Shown here piece by piece: positions 1 through 6,475 of a stretch of DNA of 64,000 nucleotides; the stretch's first letter is position 1; every line of letters begins with the position of its first letter. The notes under the pieces were generated by a model that did no database searches, was not told the DNA's origin, and saw nothing but the letters and a program-made list of their open reading frames with translations. Both the position numbers and the translations under genes were made by a program. Origin of the DNA: Acidimicrobiales bacterium (GTDB taxonomy: Bacteria; Actinomycetota; Acidimicrobiia; Acidimicrobiales; SZUA-35); contig JANQPB010000014.1 of assembly GCA_028285495.1 (NCBI GenBank), positions 310,001 to 374,000 of the forward strand, written 5' to 3'.

Positions 1-198
1 CCAGTCGTAGAACCGGTTGCCGTTCGGGAAGGCCAGGGCGCCGGGCATGTGGATCAGCACGTCCCACCGGCGGTCGGGGCGACCGGCTTCAAGCAGGAGG
101 ACCCGGGTGTCCGGCTCGGCGCTCAGCCGGTTGGCCAACACGCACCCCGCCGACCCCCCGCCGACGATCACGATGTCGTAGTGCCGACCGTCGGCCAT
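1..198 (-). CDS. GMC-family FAD oxidoreductase, N-terminal fragment
   Basis: The gene is cut by the window start, so only its first 66 codons are visible. They begin [18 protein letters not shown], a dinucleotide-binding loop (GGGSAG, residues 13-18), followed by CVLANRLS and an acidic strand end (LLLEAG), the classic start of GMC oxidoreductases such as choline or alcohol dehydrogenases. The family oxidises alcohols using FAD in the cytoplasm. The start ATG lies 15 nt downstream of the SMP-30 stop, so this is probably the last visible member of the redox operon that starts at 2145. The substrate cannot be inferred from this fragment. Confidence 0.85.
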   Translation of the reverse strand, partial: MADGRHYDIVIVGGGSAGCVLANRLSAEPDTRVLLLEAGRPDRRWDVLIHMPGALAFPNGNRFYDW

Positions 199-213
199 CG
201 ACCAGCCCGCCCC

Positions 214-1131
214 TCAGTTGGACCGGAGCGGGATCCGGTAGAGCGAGCTGGTGGCGGTGACGAACAGCGTCAGCCCGTCGTCGCCCCCGAAGCAGCAGTT
301 CGACACCACCTCGGGGATCCGGATCTTGCCGAGGCGGGCGCCGTCGGGGTCGTACACGTGGATGCCGTCGCCGGCGCTGGTCACGATCCAGCCCCGGGAC
401 GTGATCCGGAACCCGTCCGGCACGCCGGGGTCGATGGTGGCGAACGGCCGGGGCCGGTCGACGGCGGTGCCGCCGACCACGTCGAAGGCGAGGATGTGGT
501 GCTCGCCGTCGTCGTGACCGATGCGAGCGGCCGACGTGTCGGCCACGTAGAGGATCGACTCGTCCGGCGAGAAGGCGAGACCGTTCGGGTCGATCAGCAC
601 GTCGGTCACCGCGGTGAGGGCACCGGTGTCGGGCTCGAACCGGAACACGTAGTGCACGCCGATCTCGCTCTCTGCGGCGTGGCCCTCGCGGTCGCTGATG
701 ATCCCGTAGGGCGGGTCGGTGAACCAGATCGCCCCGTCGCCGGCCACGACGAGGTCGTTCGGCGAGTTGAAGCGGCGCCCCTGGTAGTGGGCGACGAGCT
801 CGGTGACCGTGCCGTCCGGCTCGGTCCGCTCGATGCGGCGATGACCATGGCTGCACGACACGATGCGGCCTTCGTCGTCGAGGGTGTGCCCGTTGGTGAA
901 CTCGGCGTCGGCCCGCCACACCGAGAACCCGTCATCCTCCGACCAGCGGCAGATCCGATCGTTGGGGATGTCGCTGTAGAGCACCGCCCCGCCGGGTCCG
1001 CCGCCGTTCGGGTGACCGGGCGGCAGGTACACCGGGCCCTCGGTCCAGACCCCGCCGGAGGCAAGCCGCTCGGGCACCGCGCCCGGGTCGACCAGGTCGG
1101 TCAGGCGCTCGTCGTCGATCTCGACGGTCAC
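214..1131 (-). CDS. SMP-30/gluconolactonase family protein
   Basis: A 305-residue six-bladed beta-propeller of the SMP-30/gluconolactonase/LRE family, which hydrolyses sugar or other lactones using a bound divalent metal. Visible family features are GGVWTEGPVY near residue 25 (with the metal-binding Glu), FNSPNDLVVAGDGAIWFTDP in the middle and DPNGLAFSPDESILYVADT further on. The reading frame is open further upstream, but the GTG at 1131 overlaps the stop of the AhpD-like gene as GTGA, which makes it the best start. It belongs to the peroxiredoxin operon and precedes a GMC oxidoreductase; an oxidase followed by a lactonase is a sensible pair, though the substrate is unknown. Confidence 0.88.
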   Translation of the reverse strand: MTVEIDDERLTDLVDPGAVPERLASGGVWTEGPVYLPPGHPNGGGPGGAVLYSDIPNDRICRWSEDDGFSVWRADAEFTNGHTLDDEGRIVSCSHGHRRIERTEPDGTVTELVAHYQGRRFNSPNDLVVAGDGAIWFTDPPYGIISDREGHAAESEIGVHYVFRFEPDTGALTAVTDVLIDPNGLAFSPDESILYVADTSAARIGHDDGEHHILAFDVVGGTAVDRPRPFATIDPGVPDGFRITSRGWIVTSAGDGIHVYDPDGARLGKIRIPEVVSNCCFGGDDGLTLFVTATSSLYRIPLRSN

Positions 1132-1631
1132 TGCTCCACCTGGTGCTCGATGTCGGGGTCGTCGGCGATGCTCGACCCGGGATCGAGGTCGGGACCGGCG
1201 GCCTCGGCGGCGGGCGCCGGTTCCCGCTCGGCGGACCGGGCCGCCAGCTCCTCGTCGAGGGCCTCGACGGCGTAGCCGGCGTGGACCATCGCCGGACCGC
1301 CTCCCTGCATCACCACCACGTTGAGGGCGTCGAGGATCTCGCCCTCGGTCGCGCCGGCGTCGAGGCAGTCCCGCACGTGGAAGGCGATGCACACCTCGCA
1401 CTGCATCGACACGACGAGGGCGAGGCCGATCAGCTCCTTGGTGGCCCGGTCGAGGTCGCCGTCGGCCAGCGCCAGATCGTGGGTGGTCCAGTAGCTGCGG
1501 TGCAGCTCGGGGTTGTGGCGGGCCAGGCGACGTCCGGCGGCGGCGCTGCGGGCCACCCGGTCACGGTACGACTCGGGTGGTTCGCCGTGCCGGTTGCCGT
1601 GACGGCCCGGGTGGGCGCCGGGCTCGGGCAC
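1128..1631 (-). CDS. AhpD-like carboxymuconolactone decarboxylase family protein
   Basis: A 167-residue protein of the CMD/AhpD fold. It carries the redox motif CEVCIAFH (C78, C81, H85), the CxxCxxxH signature of AhpD-type peroxidases, so I expect a thiol oxidoreductase rather than a ring-opening decarboxylase. The first 25 residues and the last 35, rich in Ala, Glu and Pro, look poorly conserved. The GTG start is 1 nt after the stop of the peroxiredoxin-like gene, and the stop overlaps the SMP-30 start (GTGA). This tight coupling suggests it recycles or partners the upstream peroxiredoxin, as AhpD does for AhpC in mycobacteria; that partnership is an inference. Confidence 0.85.
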   Translation of the reverse strand: MPEPGAHPGRHGNRHGEPPESYRDRVARSAAAGRRLARHNPELHRSYWTTHDLALADGDLDRATKELIGLALVVSMQCEVCIAFHVRDCLDAGATEGEILDALNVVVMQGGGPAMVHAGYAVEALDEELAARSAEREPAPAAEAAGPDLDPGSSIADDPDIEHQVEQ

Positions 1632-1632
1632 G

Positions 1633-2145
1633 TCAGTCGCCCCGGAAGTCGTGGTCGGCGTTGATGCGGGCGTTGATCGCCCTGGCGGACTGCCGGAGCT
1701 CCTCTGGCGTCGGCCGACCGACGAAGTACCAGCCGTTCCAGATGTCGGCGATCGTGAGGTCGGGCAGGAGGGCGAACGTGTAGGGCACCGGCAGCGGACC
1801 GTGGCGGCTGTCGGTGTGCTCGGCGATGTCGAGCTGGTTGGTGACCGCCCGATCCTCGTCGCTGAGGAAGTGGAACGCGGCCCCGAGGCCGGCCTTGAAC
1901 GCCTCCAGCACCCGGGGCGGATCGACCGACACGGCGGCGACGCGCTGGTAGCTGACGTTGGTTGACTCAGAGAACTCGACCAGCTCTCGCAGCTGCAGCT
2001 GGCACTTGGGTCACCACGGCCCGCGGAAGAAGGCCAGGAACAGCGGGCGACCGTCACCCACCTCGCCGATCGACCGGGGCTGGCCCCGGTCGTCGGTCAT
2101 CGTGACGTCGGGGAACGGATCGCCGACCTGGAGCTGGAGTGGCAT
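1633..2145 (-). CDS. Probable selenocysteine-containing peroxiredoxin-like protein (in-frame UGA)
   Basis: Reading from the ATG at 2145, which has a good ribosome site (GGAGG, 6 nt upstream), gives MPLQLQVGDPFPDVTMTDD, then FLAFFRGPW, a TGA at codon 45 (2013-2011), PKCQLQLREL, and an uninterrupted redoxin fold to 1633. AhpC/TSA-family proteins have Cys at exactly this place (PW-C-P-x-C), so the product reads UxxC (U45, C48) with 170 residues. The frame is intact on both sides of the TGA, which argues against decay. A SECIS-like hairpin follows (separate entry). The expected role is peroxide or disulfide reduction in the cytoplasm, partnered by the AhpD-like protein encoded 1 nt downstream. 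The alternative is a nonsense mutation or sequencing error. Gene callers would report only the 99-residue C-terminal part from 1932. Confidence 0.72.
1970..1988 (-). promoter_or_regulatory. Candidate bacterial SECIS hairpin
   Basis: Downstream of the UGA codon the mRNA can form GAGAGCU / AGUUCUC, seven pairs including one G-U, closed by the five-base loop GGUCG. The loop starts 30 nt after the UGA. Bacterial SECIS elements bind SelB through a G-U in a small apical loop (GGUCU in E. coli fdhF) placed roughly 16-37 nt after the UGA, so both sequence and spacing fit. It lies inside the coding sequence, as is normal in bacteria. SelA, SelB, SelC and SelD are not in this window. Confidence 0.6.
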
Positions 2146-2164
2146 GGGAGACCTCCGACGCCCG

Positions 2165-2170
2165 ACCTTA
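2165..2170 (-). promoter_or_regulatory. Likely -10 box (TAAGGT) of the selenoprotein operon
   Basis: TAAGGT on the minus strand ends 19 nt before the ATG at 2145. Transcription would start about 12 nt before the ATG, leaving a short leader that holds the GGAGG ribosome site. No clear -35 box is visible. Confidence 0.4.
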
Positions 2171-2257
2171 GCCCTCGCCGGTGACAGCCGCCGCCTCCGA
2201 GCCGACGGCGGCGGCCCCGCCCGCCCGGCCCGCCCCCGGGGCGTCGGCGGGCCGAAC

Positions 2258-2263
2258 TACGAT
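2258..2263 (+). promoter_or_regulatory. -10 box (TACGAT) of a nearly leaderless gene
   Basis: TACGAT lies 8 nt before the ATG at 2272, and no ribosome site is present. This fits the leaderless layout repeated throughout the window. Confidence 0.45.
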
Positions 2264-2271
2264 CGCCCAGG

Positions 2272-3153
2272 ATGACGTTCCGCCGCCGGATCCTGCTCGT
2301 CGCTGCCGTCCTGGTGACCGCCTGCGGCACCCCGAGCCCGGACTCGGCCATCGAGTCGGCGACCCGGTCGACGTCGAGCACCGCACCGGCTCCGGCCGCG
2401 ACCTCGTCGACGGCGCCCGCCGGCGAAACCACCTCGACCGCCAACGGCTCGGCGACCGGAGCGTCGGCGACGTCGTCGACCCTCGTCGTGACCACCGACT
2501 CCTCCGAGGCCGGGTCGACGAGCGCGCCGTCGTCGGCCCCGTCGACCGCAACGACCACGGCGACCGGTGCCGAGACGCCCTCGACCACCGCGGTCGAGCC
2601 GATCACCATGCGGCTCCGCCTCGACCGGCGGGTGGGCGACGCCGCAACCGAGGGCTTCGCCGGCCTCGTCGAGTCGGTGCTGACCGACCCTCGGGGCTGG
2701 GAGCAGGCCGGCTTCGTGTTCAGCTTCTCCGATGCCGACGCGGACTACACCGTGGTGCTGGCCGAGGGCGACGAGGTCGACCGGCTCTGCCTCCCCTACG
2801 ACACCTTCGGCCGCTTCTCCTGCCAGATCGGCCCGGTTGTCGCGCTCAACGCCGACCGCTGGCGCACCGCCGTCGAGTCGTGGCCGGCCAGCCTCGACGA
2901 GTACCGGACGATGCTGGTCAACCACGAGGTCGGTCACCTGCTCGGCCAGCACCACCCGGCGGTCCGCTGCCCGGGCGACGGGCAGCCGGCGCCGGTCATG
3001 GCCCAGCAGTCGTCCGGCGTGGCCCCGTGCCTGGCCAACCCGTGGCCGCTGCCGTGGGAGATCGCCTGCGCCCGGACGAGGCTGGAGCCACTGGCCCCGC
3101 CGTACGAGCGCGACATCCGGCTGACCTGCGGGCCGGACGGTCCGATCGGCTGA
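2272..3153 (+). CDS. DUF3152 family lipoprotein with zincin motif
   Basis: A 293-residue secreted protein. The N-terminus (MTFRRRILLVAAVLVTAC) is a lipoprotein signal with the acylated Cys at residue 18. Residues 20-110 form a Thr/Ser/Ala-rich linker. The rest matches DUF3152, with the metallopeptidase-like signature NHEVGHLLGQHH (HExxHxxGxxH), and the paired stretches ADYTVVLAEGDEVDRLC and RCPGDGQPAPVM typical of the family. It should be a membrane-anchored, zinc-binding extracytoplasmic protein; protease activity is likely but not shown for the family. A leaderless start is supported by TACGAT 8 nt upstream. It is divergent from the selenoprotein operon and convergent with mftD, 47 nt away. 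Confidence 0.88.
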   Translation: MTFRRRILLVAAVLVTACGTPSPDSAIESATRSTSSTAPAPAATSSTAPAGETTSTANGSATGASATSSTLVVTTDSSEAGSTSAPSSAPSTATTTATGAETPSTTAVEPITMRLRLDRRVGDAATEGFAGLVESVLTDPRGWEQAGFVFSFSDADADYTVVLAEGDEVDRLCLPYDTFGRFSCQIGPVVALNADRWRTAVESWPASLDEYRTMLVNHEVGHLLGQHHPAVRCPGDGQPAPVMAQQSSGVAPCLANPWPLPWEIACARTRLEPLAPPYERDIRLTCGPDGPIG

Positions 3154-3200
3154 CGACCGCCGCCGGCGTCCGGCCCGGGCCGGGCCCGATGCGGGCGCGG

Positions 3201-4421
3201 CTACCGAAGCGGCGGCGAGAAGCGATCGGGGATCACCAGATCGTCGGCCGACAGCTCGTGGATCGAGCCCTTGCCGAGCCCGAGCAGCGTCGAGTCGATC
3301 CCCATCCGCAGCACGTCGAGCACGTTCTCGACGCCGGCCTGCCCGTTGACGGCGAGGCCCCACAGGTAGGCCCGACCGATCATGACGGCCCTGGCGCCGA
3401 GGGCCACCGCCTTCACCACGTCGCTGCCCCGGCGGATGCCGCCGTCCATCACCACCTCGATCTGGTCGCCGACGGCGTCGACGACCTGGGGCAGGACCCG
3501 GATCGGGGCCGGGGCCCCGTCGAGGTTGTTGCCGCCGTGGTTCGAGACCGAGATCGCCGTCGCTCCGGCGTCGACCGCCCGCTTGGCCTCGTCGGCCCGG
3601 CCGATCCCCTTGACCATGAACGGGCCGTCCCACTCGCTCCGCAGCCAGGCGATGTCGTCCCACGTGGCCGGCGGGGTGCCCATCCAGGCCCCGTAGGCCT
3701 CGAAGAACCCGGGCACGTCGCCATCGTCGGTGGCGTAGCTCGGCACGCCGAGGCCGGGCAGGTGACCGGCCTTCACCCACTCCCGGAGCCACAGCGGCCG
3801 CACCGCCACCTCGGGGGCGTGCTTGAGCATCGTGATCGGGCCCATGTCCTGGGGGATGGCGGGGCTGCCCCAGTCGCGGCTGTGCACGAACGACCAGTCC
3901 AGGGTCACGATCAGCCCGACCGCGCCGGCGGCCTCGGCCCTGGCCATCCGCTTGAGCATCGAATCGCGATCGCCGGCCCAGTACATCTGGAAGAACGTCT
4001 GGGGGTTGGCCGCCGCCACCTCCTCGACCGGCTTCGAGCCGAACGACGACAGGCCCATCGCCACCCCGCGGGCCGCCGCGGCCCGGGCCACGGCCACCTC
4101 GCCGTCCGGATGGACGGCCTGGACCCCGGTCGGGGAGATCAGCACCGGCATCGAGATCGGCTGACCCATCACCTCGGTGGCCAGGTCGCGCCCGGCCGGC
4201 TGCCCGGCGGTGACCGGGCGGACCTTCAGCTCGTCGAAGGCGGCGAGGTTGTCGTCCATCGAGACGCCCCGGTCGGCGCCGCCGATGATCGCCCCGTAGA
4301 CCGACTTGGGCAGCCGCTTCTCCGCTCGGCGCTGGGCCACCGCCACCGACTCGAACCACGGGTTGAAGAAGGCGTCCCGGAGCTTGGGCACCACGTCGGT
4401 TCGGAACTGTTCGAGCTTCAT
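3201..4421 (-). CDS. mftD: Pre-mycofactocin synthase MftD (FMN-dependent)
   Basis: A 406-residue protein of the FMN-dependent alpha-hydroxy acid dehydrogenase family. The sequence follows mycobacterial MftD closely: MPVLISPTGVQAVHPDGEVA (residues 91-110), DWSFVHSRDWGSP, ISVSNHGGNNLDG with the catalytic His at 295, VMDGGIRRGSDVVKAVALGA and AVMIGRAYLWGLAVNGQAG. MftD oxidises the AHDP intermediate to pre-mycofactocin, a peptide-derived redox cofactor. The rest of the cluster (mftA, mftB, mftC, mftE, mftF) is absent here, so the gene is an orphan in this window. An L-lactate dehydrogenase role is the main alternative. A weak ribosome site (GCGAGG) precedes the ATG. Confidence 0.82.
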   Translation of the reverse strand: MKLEQFRTDVVPKLRDAFFNPWFESVAVAQRRAEKRLPKSVYGAIIGGADRGVSMDDNLAAFDELKVRPVTAGQPAGRDLATEVMGQPISMPVLISPTGVQAVHPDGEVAVARAAAARGVAMGLSSFGSKPVEEVAAANPQTFFQMYWAGDRDSMLKRMARAEAAGAVGLIVTLDWSFVHSRDWGSPAIPQDMGPITMLKHAPEVAVRPLWLREWVKAGHLPGLGVPSYATDDGDVPGFFEAYGAWMGTPPATWDDIAWLRSEWDGPFMVKGIGRADEAKRAVDAGATAISVSNHGGNNLDGAPAPIRVLPQVVDAVGDQIEVVMDGGIRRGSDVVKAVALGARAVMIGRAYLWGLAVNGQAGVENVLDVLRMGIDSTLLGLGKGSIHELSADDLVIPDRFSPPLR

Positions 4422-4560
4422 GCGCGTCCTCGCTGGGGCTCTCCGTGGCCCGGACCGCCGGGGCCGGGCCGATCGTCGAGTCTAGAGCACGGCCCCGGCC
4501 GTGGGCCCATGCGATCGGTCCGAGCGGGTCGGTTGGACCCGCTCGGGCACGTCGGGGCGC

Positions 4561-4566
4561 TACGGT
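4561..4566 (+). promoter_or_regulatory. Possible -10 box (TACGGT) of the acidic lipoprotein gene
   Basis: TACGGT lies 70 nt before the ATG at 4637, giving a leader of about 60 nt that contains a strong ribosome site (GGAGGAGGG). No convincing -35 box at normal spacing is visible. Confidence 0.3.
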
Positions 4567-4636
4567 GACCGACGGCGTGCCCGGCAGCGGCACCCGGACC
4601 ACCCGGGTGCACCGCGGCACGCACGGAGGAGGGACC

Positions 4637-5164
4637 ATGAACCGGTACGCCATTCGAGTCTTCGCCGCGGCGTGCGCCGCCGCCCTGTTGGCGTCGGCCT
4701 GCGGGAGCGACACCGAGGCGGGCAGCGGTGCCGACACCGCCATCGGCCAGGCGCTGACCGAGGAGTTCCTGTCCGAGGGCGACTCCCCCATCACCACCGA
4801 GGAGCAGGCCCGGTGCATGTCGGGCGACATCGTCGACAACATCGGCGAGGACCGCCTGGCCGAGCTCGGTGTCACCGCCGACAACGTCGCCGACATCGAC
4901 GAGATCGACTTCACCGACGCCGAATTCGACACCATCGTCGACGCGCTGTTCGACTGCGTCGACGTCCGCGACGCCATGGCGACCGAGATGGCCGGCGACT
5001 TCGGCGAGGAGGGCGCGGCCTGCGTGGCCGACAACCTCGACGAGGATCTGCTGCGGGACGTGATGGCGGCCGGGTTCCGGGGCGAGGACGCCGAGCCGAG
5101 CAACGACTTCCTCCAGGCCATGCTCGACGTCGCCGCCGAGTGCGACCTGGACCTCTTCGGCTAG
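4637..5164 (+). CDS. Small acidic lipoprotein, function unknown
   Basis: A 175-residue protein starting MNRYAIRVFAAACAAALLASAC, a lipoprotein signal with the acylated Cys at residue 22. The mature part is strongly acidic (many Asp/Glu) with four to five further Cys, and repeats of the type VADIDEIDFTDAEFDTIVDA suggest short paired helices. The start at 4637 is chosen because GGAGGAGGG sits just upstream and the signal peptide begins there; the frame is open further upstream. I do not recognise a named family. The TAG stop lies within the CTAG that begins a dispersed repeat (5161-5213). It is convergent with the Rieske oxygenase. Confidence 0.8.
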   Translation: MNRYAIRVFAAACAAALLASACGSDTEAGSGADTAIGQALTEEFLSEGDSPITTEEQARCMSGDIVDNIGEDRLAELGVTADNVADIDEIDFTDAEFDTIVDALFDCVDVRDAMATEMAGDFGEEGAACVADNLDEDLLRDVMAAGFRGEDAEPSNDFLQAMLDVAAECDLDLFG

Positions 5165-5213
5165 CAGGGTGCCGAAGATCACATGACGGGCTCTCGACGC
5201 CCATCCACCCGCC
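5161..5213 (+). repeat. Solo copy of a dispersed 53-bp repeat (MITE-end-like)
   Basis: Beginning with CTAG and CAGGGTGCCGAAGATC, these 53 bases match the reverse complement of 26108-26160 with only four differences. A third, more diverged copy begins at 25992. Here only one end is present and it lies between two convergent genes; it supplies the TAG stop of the lipoprotein gene. It is probably a relic of the same element annotated at 25992-26160. Confidence 0.7.
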
Positions 5214-5221
5214 GGACGACC

Positions 5222-6442
5222 CTACCCGACCTTGTCGAGCAGCTCGAGCGGCTCCATGCCGAGGGCTGCCCGGTAGGTGTTGTGGTAGTGGTGGAGGGCG
5301 GGCTCGTTCCGGCCGAAGACCACGTGCTCGATGCGGCGGCTGGCGGCGGTGGTCTGCTGGCTGGCGCTGGCCCGGTAGTCCTCGTCGCGGATGATCTCGG
5401 CGAACCCCTGGGCCAGCTGCTCGAAGCCCCGTAGGTCGCCCCGGTCGGCCAGCTCCGACCACAGATAGAAGGTGATGCGGCTGACGTGGCGGCCGGGCTC
5501 GTGTGGATCGGGGTACGCCCTGACCAGGTAGAGTCCGGCCTGGTTCGGCATCAGCTGGACGTTGGGGAACAGCCAGTACACGGGCAGGGCGGCGATCGTG
5601 ATGTTCCAGTCGCTCTCGGGCACCTGGCGGAGCAGGTCGATGTCTCGCCGGCAGAGCAGCATGCGGTGGTGGCGACCGTAGGTGTCGTAGCACTGGACGT
5701 TGCCGTGGAAGACCGAGGCCAGCGTGTCGGCGTGCAGGCTGTTGAAGTGGTAGGTCTCGCCGAAGGTGTCCATGGCCAGCTTCCAGTTGCAGGCCACGTC
5801 GTAGCGGTCGGCCCCGAGGTGGGTCAGCCGCCCGAGGTCCCACGAGGCCAGTTCCGACGCCAGCTCGTCGCCGAGCAGGGCGCCGACGTCGAGCTCCGCC
5901 CCGACCTGCGGGTGGACGACGAGGAGCCCGTGCCGCTCCTCGGCCGGGAGCTCGACGAGGGCGTGCAGGTCGCGGTCGATGTCGCCGAAGTGGTCCTCCT
6001 TCGGCAGGCCGACGAGGGTTCCCTCGCCGTCGTAGGCCCACGAGTGGAACTCGCAGGTGAACCGCCTGGCCGTCCCCCGCGACCGTCGCTCCAGCACCAC
6101 CCCACGGTGGCGGCAGGCGTTCACGAAGGCCCGGAACCGGCCGCCGGCGTCGCGGGTGGCCAGGATCGGCACGCCGAGGTCGTCGATGGTCAGGAACGAG
6201 CCCGGCCCCGGGAGGTCGCCGGACAGCCCGACGAGTTGGGGGTGCCCGTCGAAGAACTCGGCCCGCTCCCGGGCCGCCAGCTCCGGGTCGACGTAGACCG
6301 ACGTCGGGTTGCGGACCAGGCCGCCGGCATCGACGTTGGTCCCGCTGTCGAGCCGGGCCATCAGGGTCTTGATCTGGCTGATCTGCTCGTTGTGTTCCAC
6401 CGGGTCGCTCCCTGATCGACGCCGCCACGCACCGCGGCTCAC
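5222..6442 (-). CDS. Rieske non-heme iron oxygenase, alpha subunit
   Basis: A 406-residue aromatic-ring-hydroxylating-type oxygenase. The Rieske [2Fe-2S] ligands are C110, H112, C130 and H133 (CRH...CEFH). The catalytic domain begins near NWKLAMDTFGETYHFNSLHAD, whose two His should bind the mononuclear iron. Such enzymes hydroxylate or demethylate aromatic, sterol or betaine-type substrates with electrons from a separate reductase, which is not encoded nearby. I choose GTG 6442 because TAGGAT lies 7 nt upstream (leaderless). A second GTG at 6400, with GGGAG upstream, is a good alternative giving 392 residues. The substrate is unknown. Confidence 0.88.
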   Translation of the reverse strand: MSRGAWRRRSGSDPVEHNEQISQIKTLMARLDSGTNVDAGGLVRNPTSVYVDPELAARERAEFFDGHPQLVGLSGDLPGPGSFLTIDDLGVPILATRDAGGRFRAFVNACRHRGVVLERRSRGTARRFTCEFHSWAYDGEGTLVGLPKEDHFGDIDRDLHALVELPAEERHGLLVVHPQVGAELDVGALLGDELASELASWDLGRLTHLGADRYDVACNWKLAMDTFGETYHFNSLHADTLASVFHGNVQCYDTYGRHHRMLLCRRDIDLLRQVPESDWNITIAALPVYWLFPNVQLMPNQAGLYLVRAYPDPHEPGRHVSRITFYLWSELADRGDLRGFEQLAQGFAEIIRDEDYRASASQQTTAASRRIEHVVFGRNEPALHHYHNTYRAALGMEPLELLDKVG

Positions 6443-6449
6443 ACCGACG

Positions 6450-6455
6450 ATCCTA
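6450..6455 (-). promoter_or_regulatory. -10 box (TAGGAT) of the Rieske oxygenase gene
   Basis: TAGGAT on the minus strand is 7 nt before the GTG at 6442, the leaderless spacing seen repeatedly in this window. Confidence 0.45.
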
Positions 6456-6475
6456 GGAACGACCCGGGCCCCCGG

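Noticed and set aside
1983..2005. Alternative hairpin CCAGCT/AGCTGG nearer to the UGA
   Set aside because: Stable, but its loop lacks the GGU of bacterial SECIS elements; the next hairpin (1970-1988) has it and fits the distance rule.
2011..2013. Interpretation of the TGA as a simple nonsense mutation (pseudogene)
   Set aside because: The codon lies exactly at the catalytic Cys, the downstream frame is intact, and a SECIS-like hairpin follows. It stays as the alternative explanation.
3170..3195. GC palindrome CCGGCCCGGGCCGG between convergent genes
   Set aside because: A palindrome with no loop in very GC-rich DNA; too weak to call as a terminator.
2257..5121. Minus-strand 954-residue open frame
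   Set aside because: It runs antisense through the DUF3152, mftD and lipoprotein genes, is rich in Arg/Gly/Pro, has no domain, and is a GC-bias shadow.
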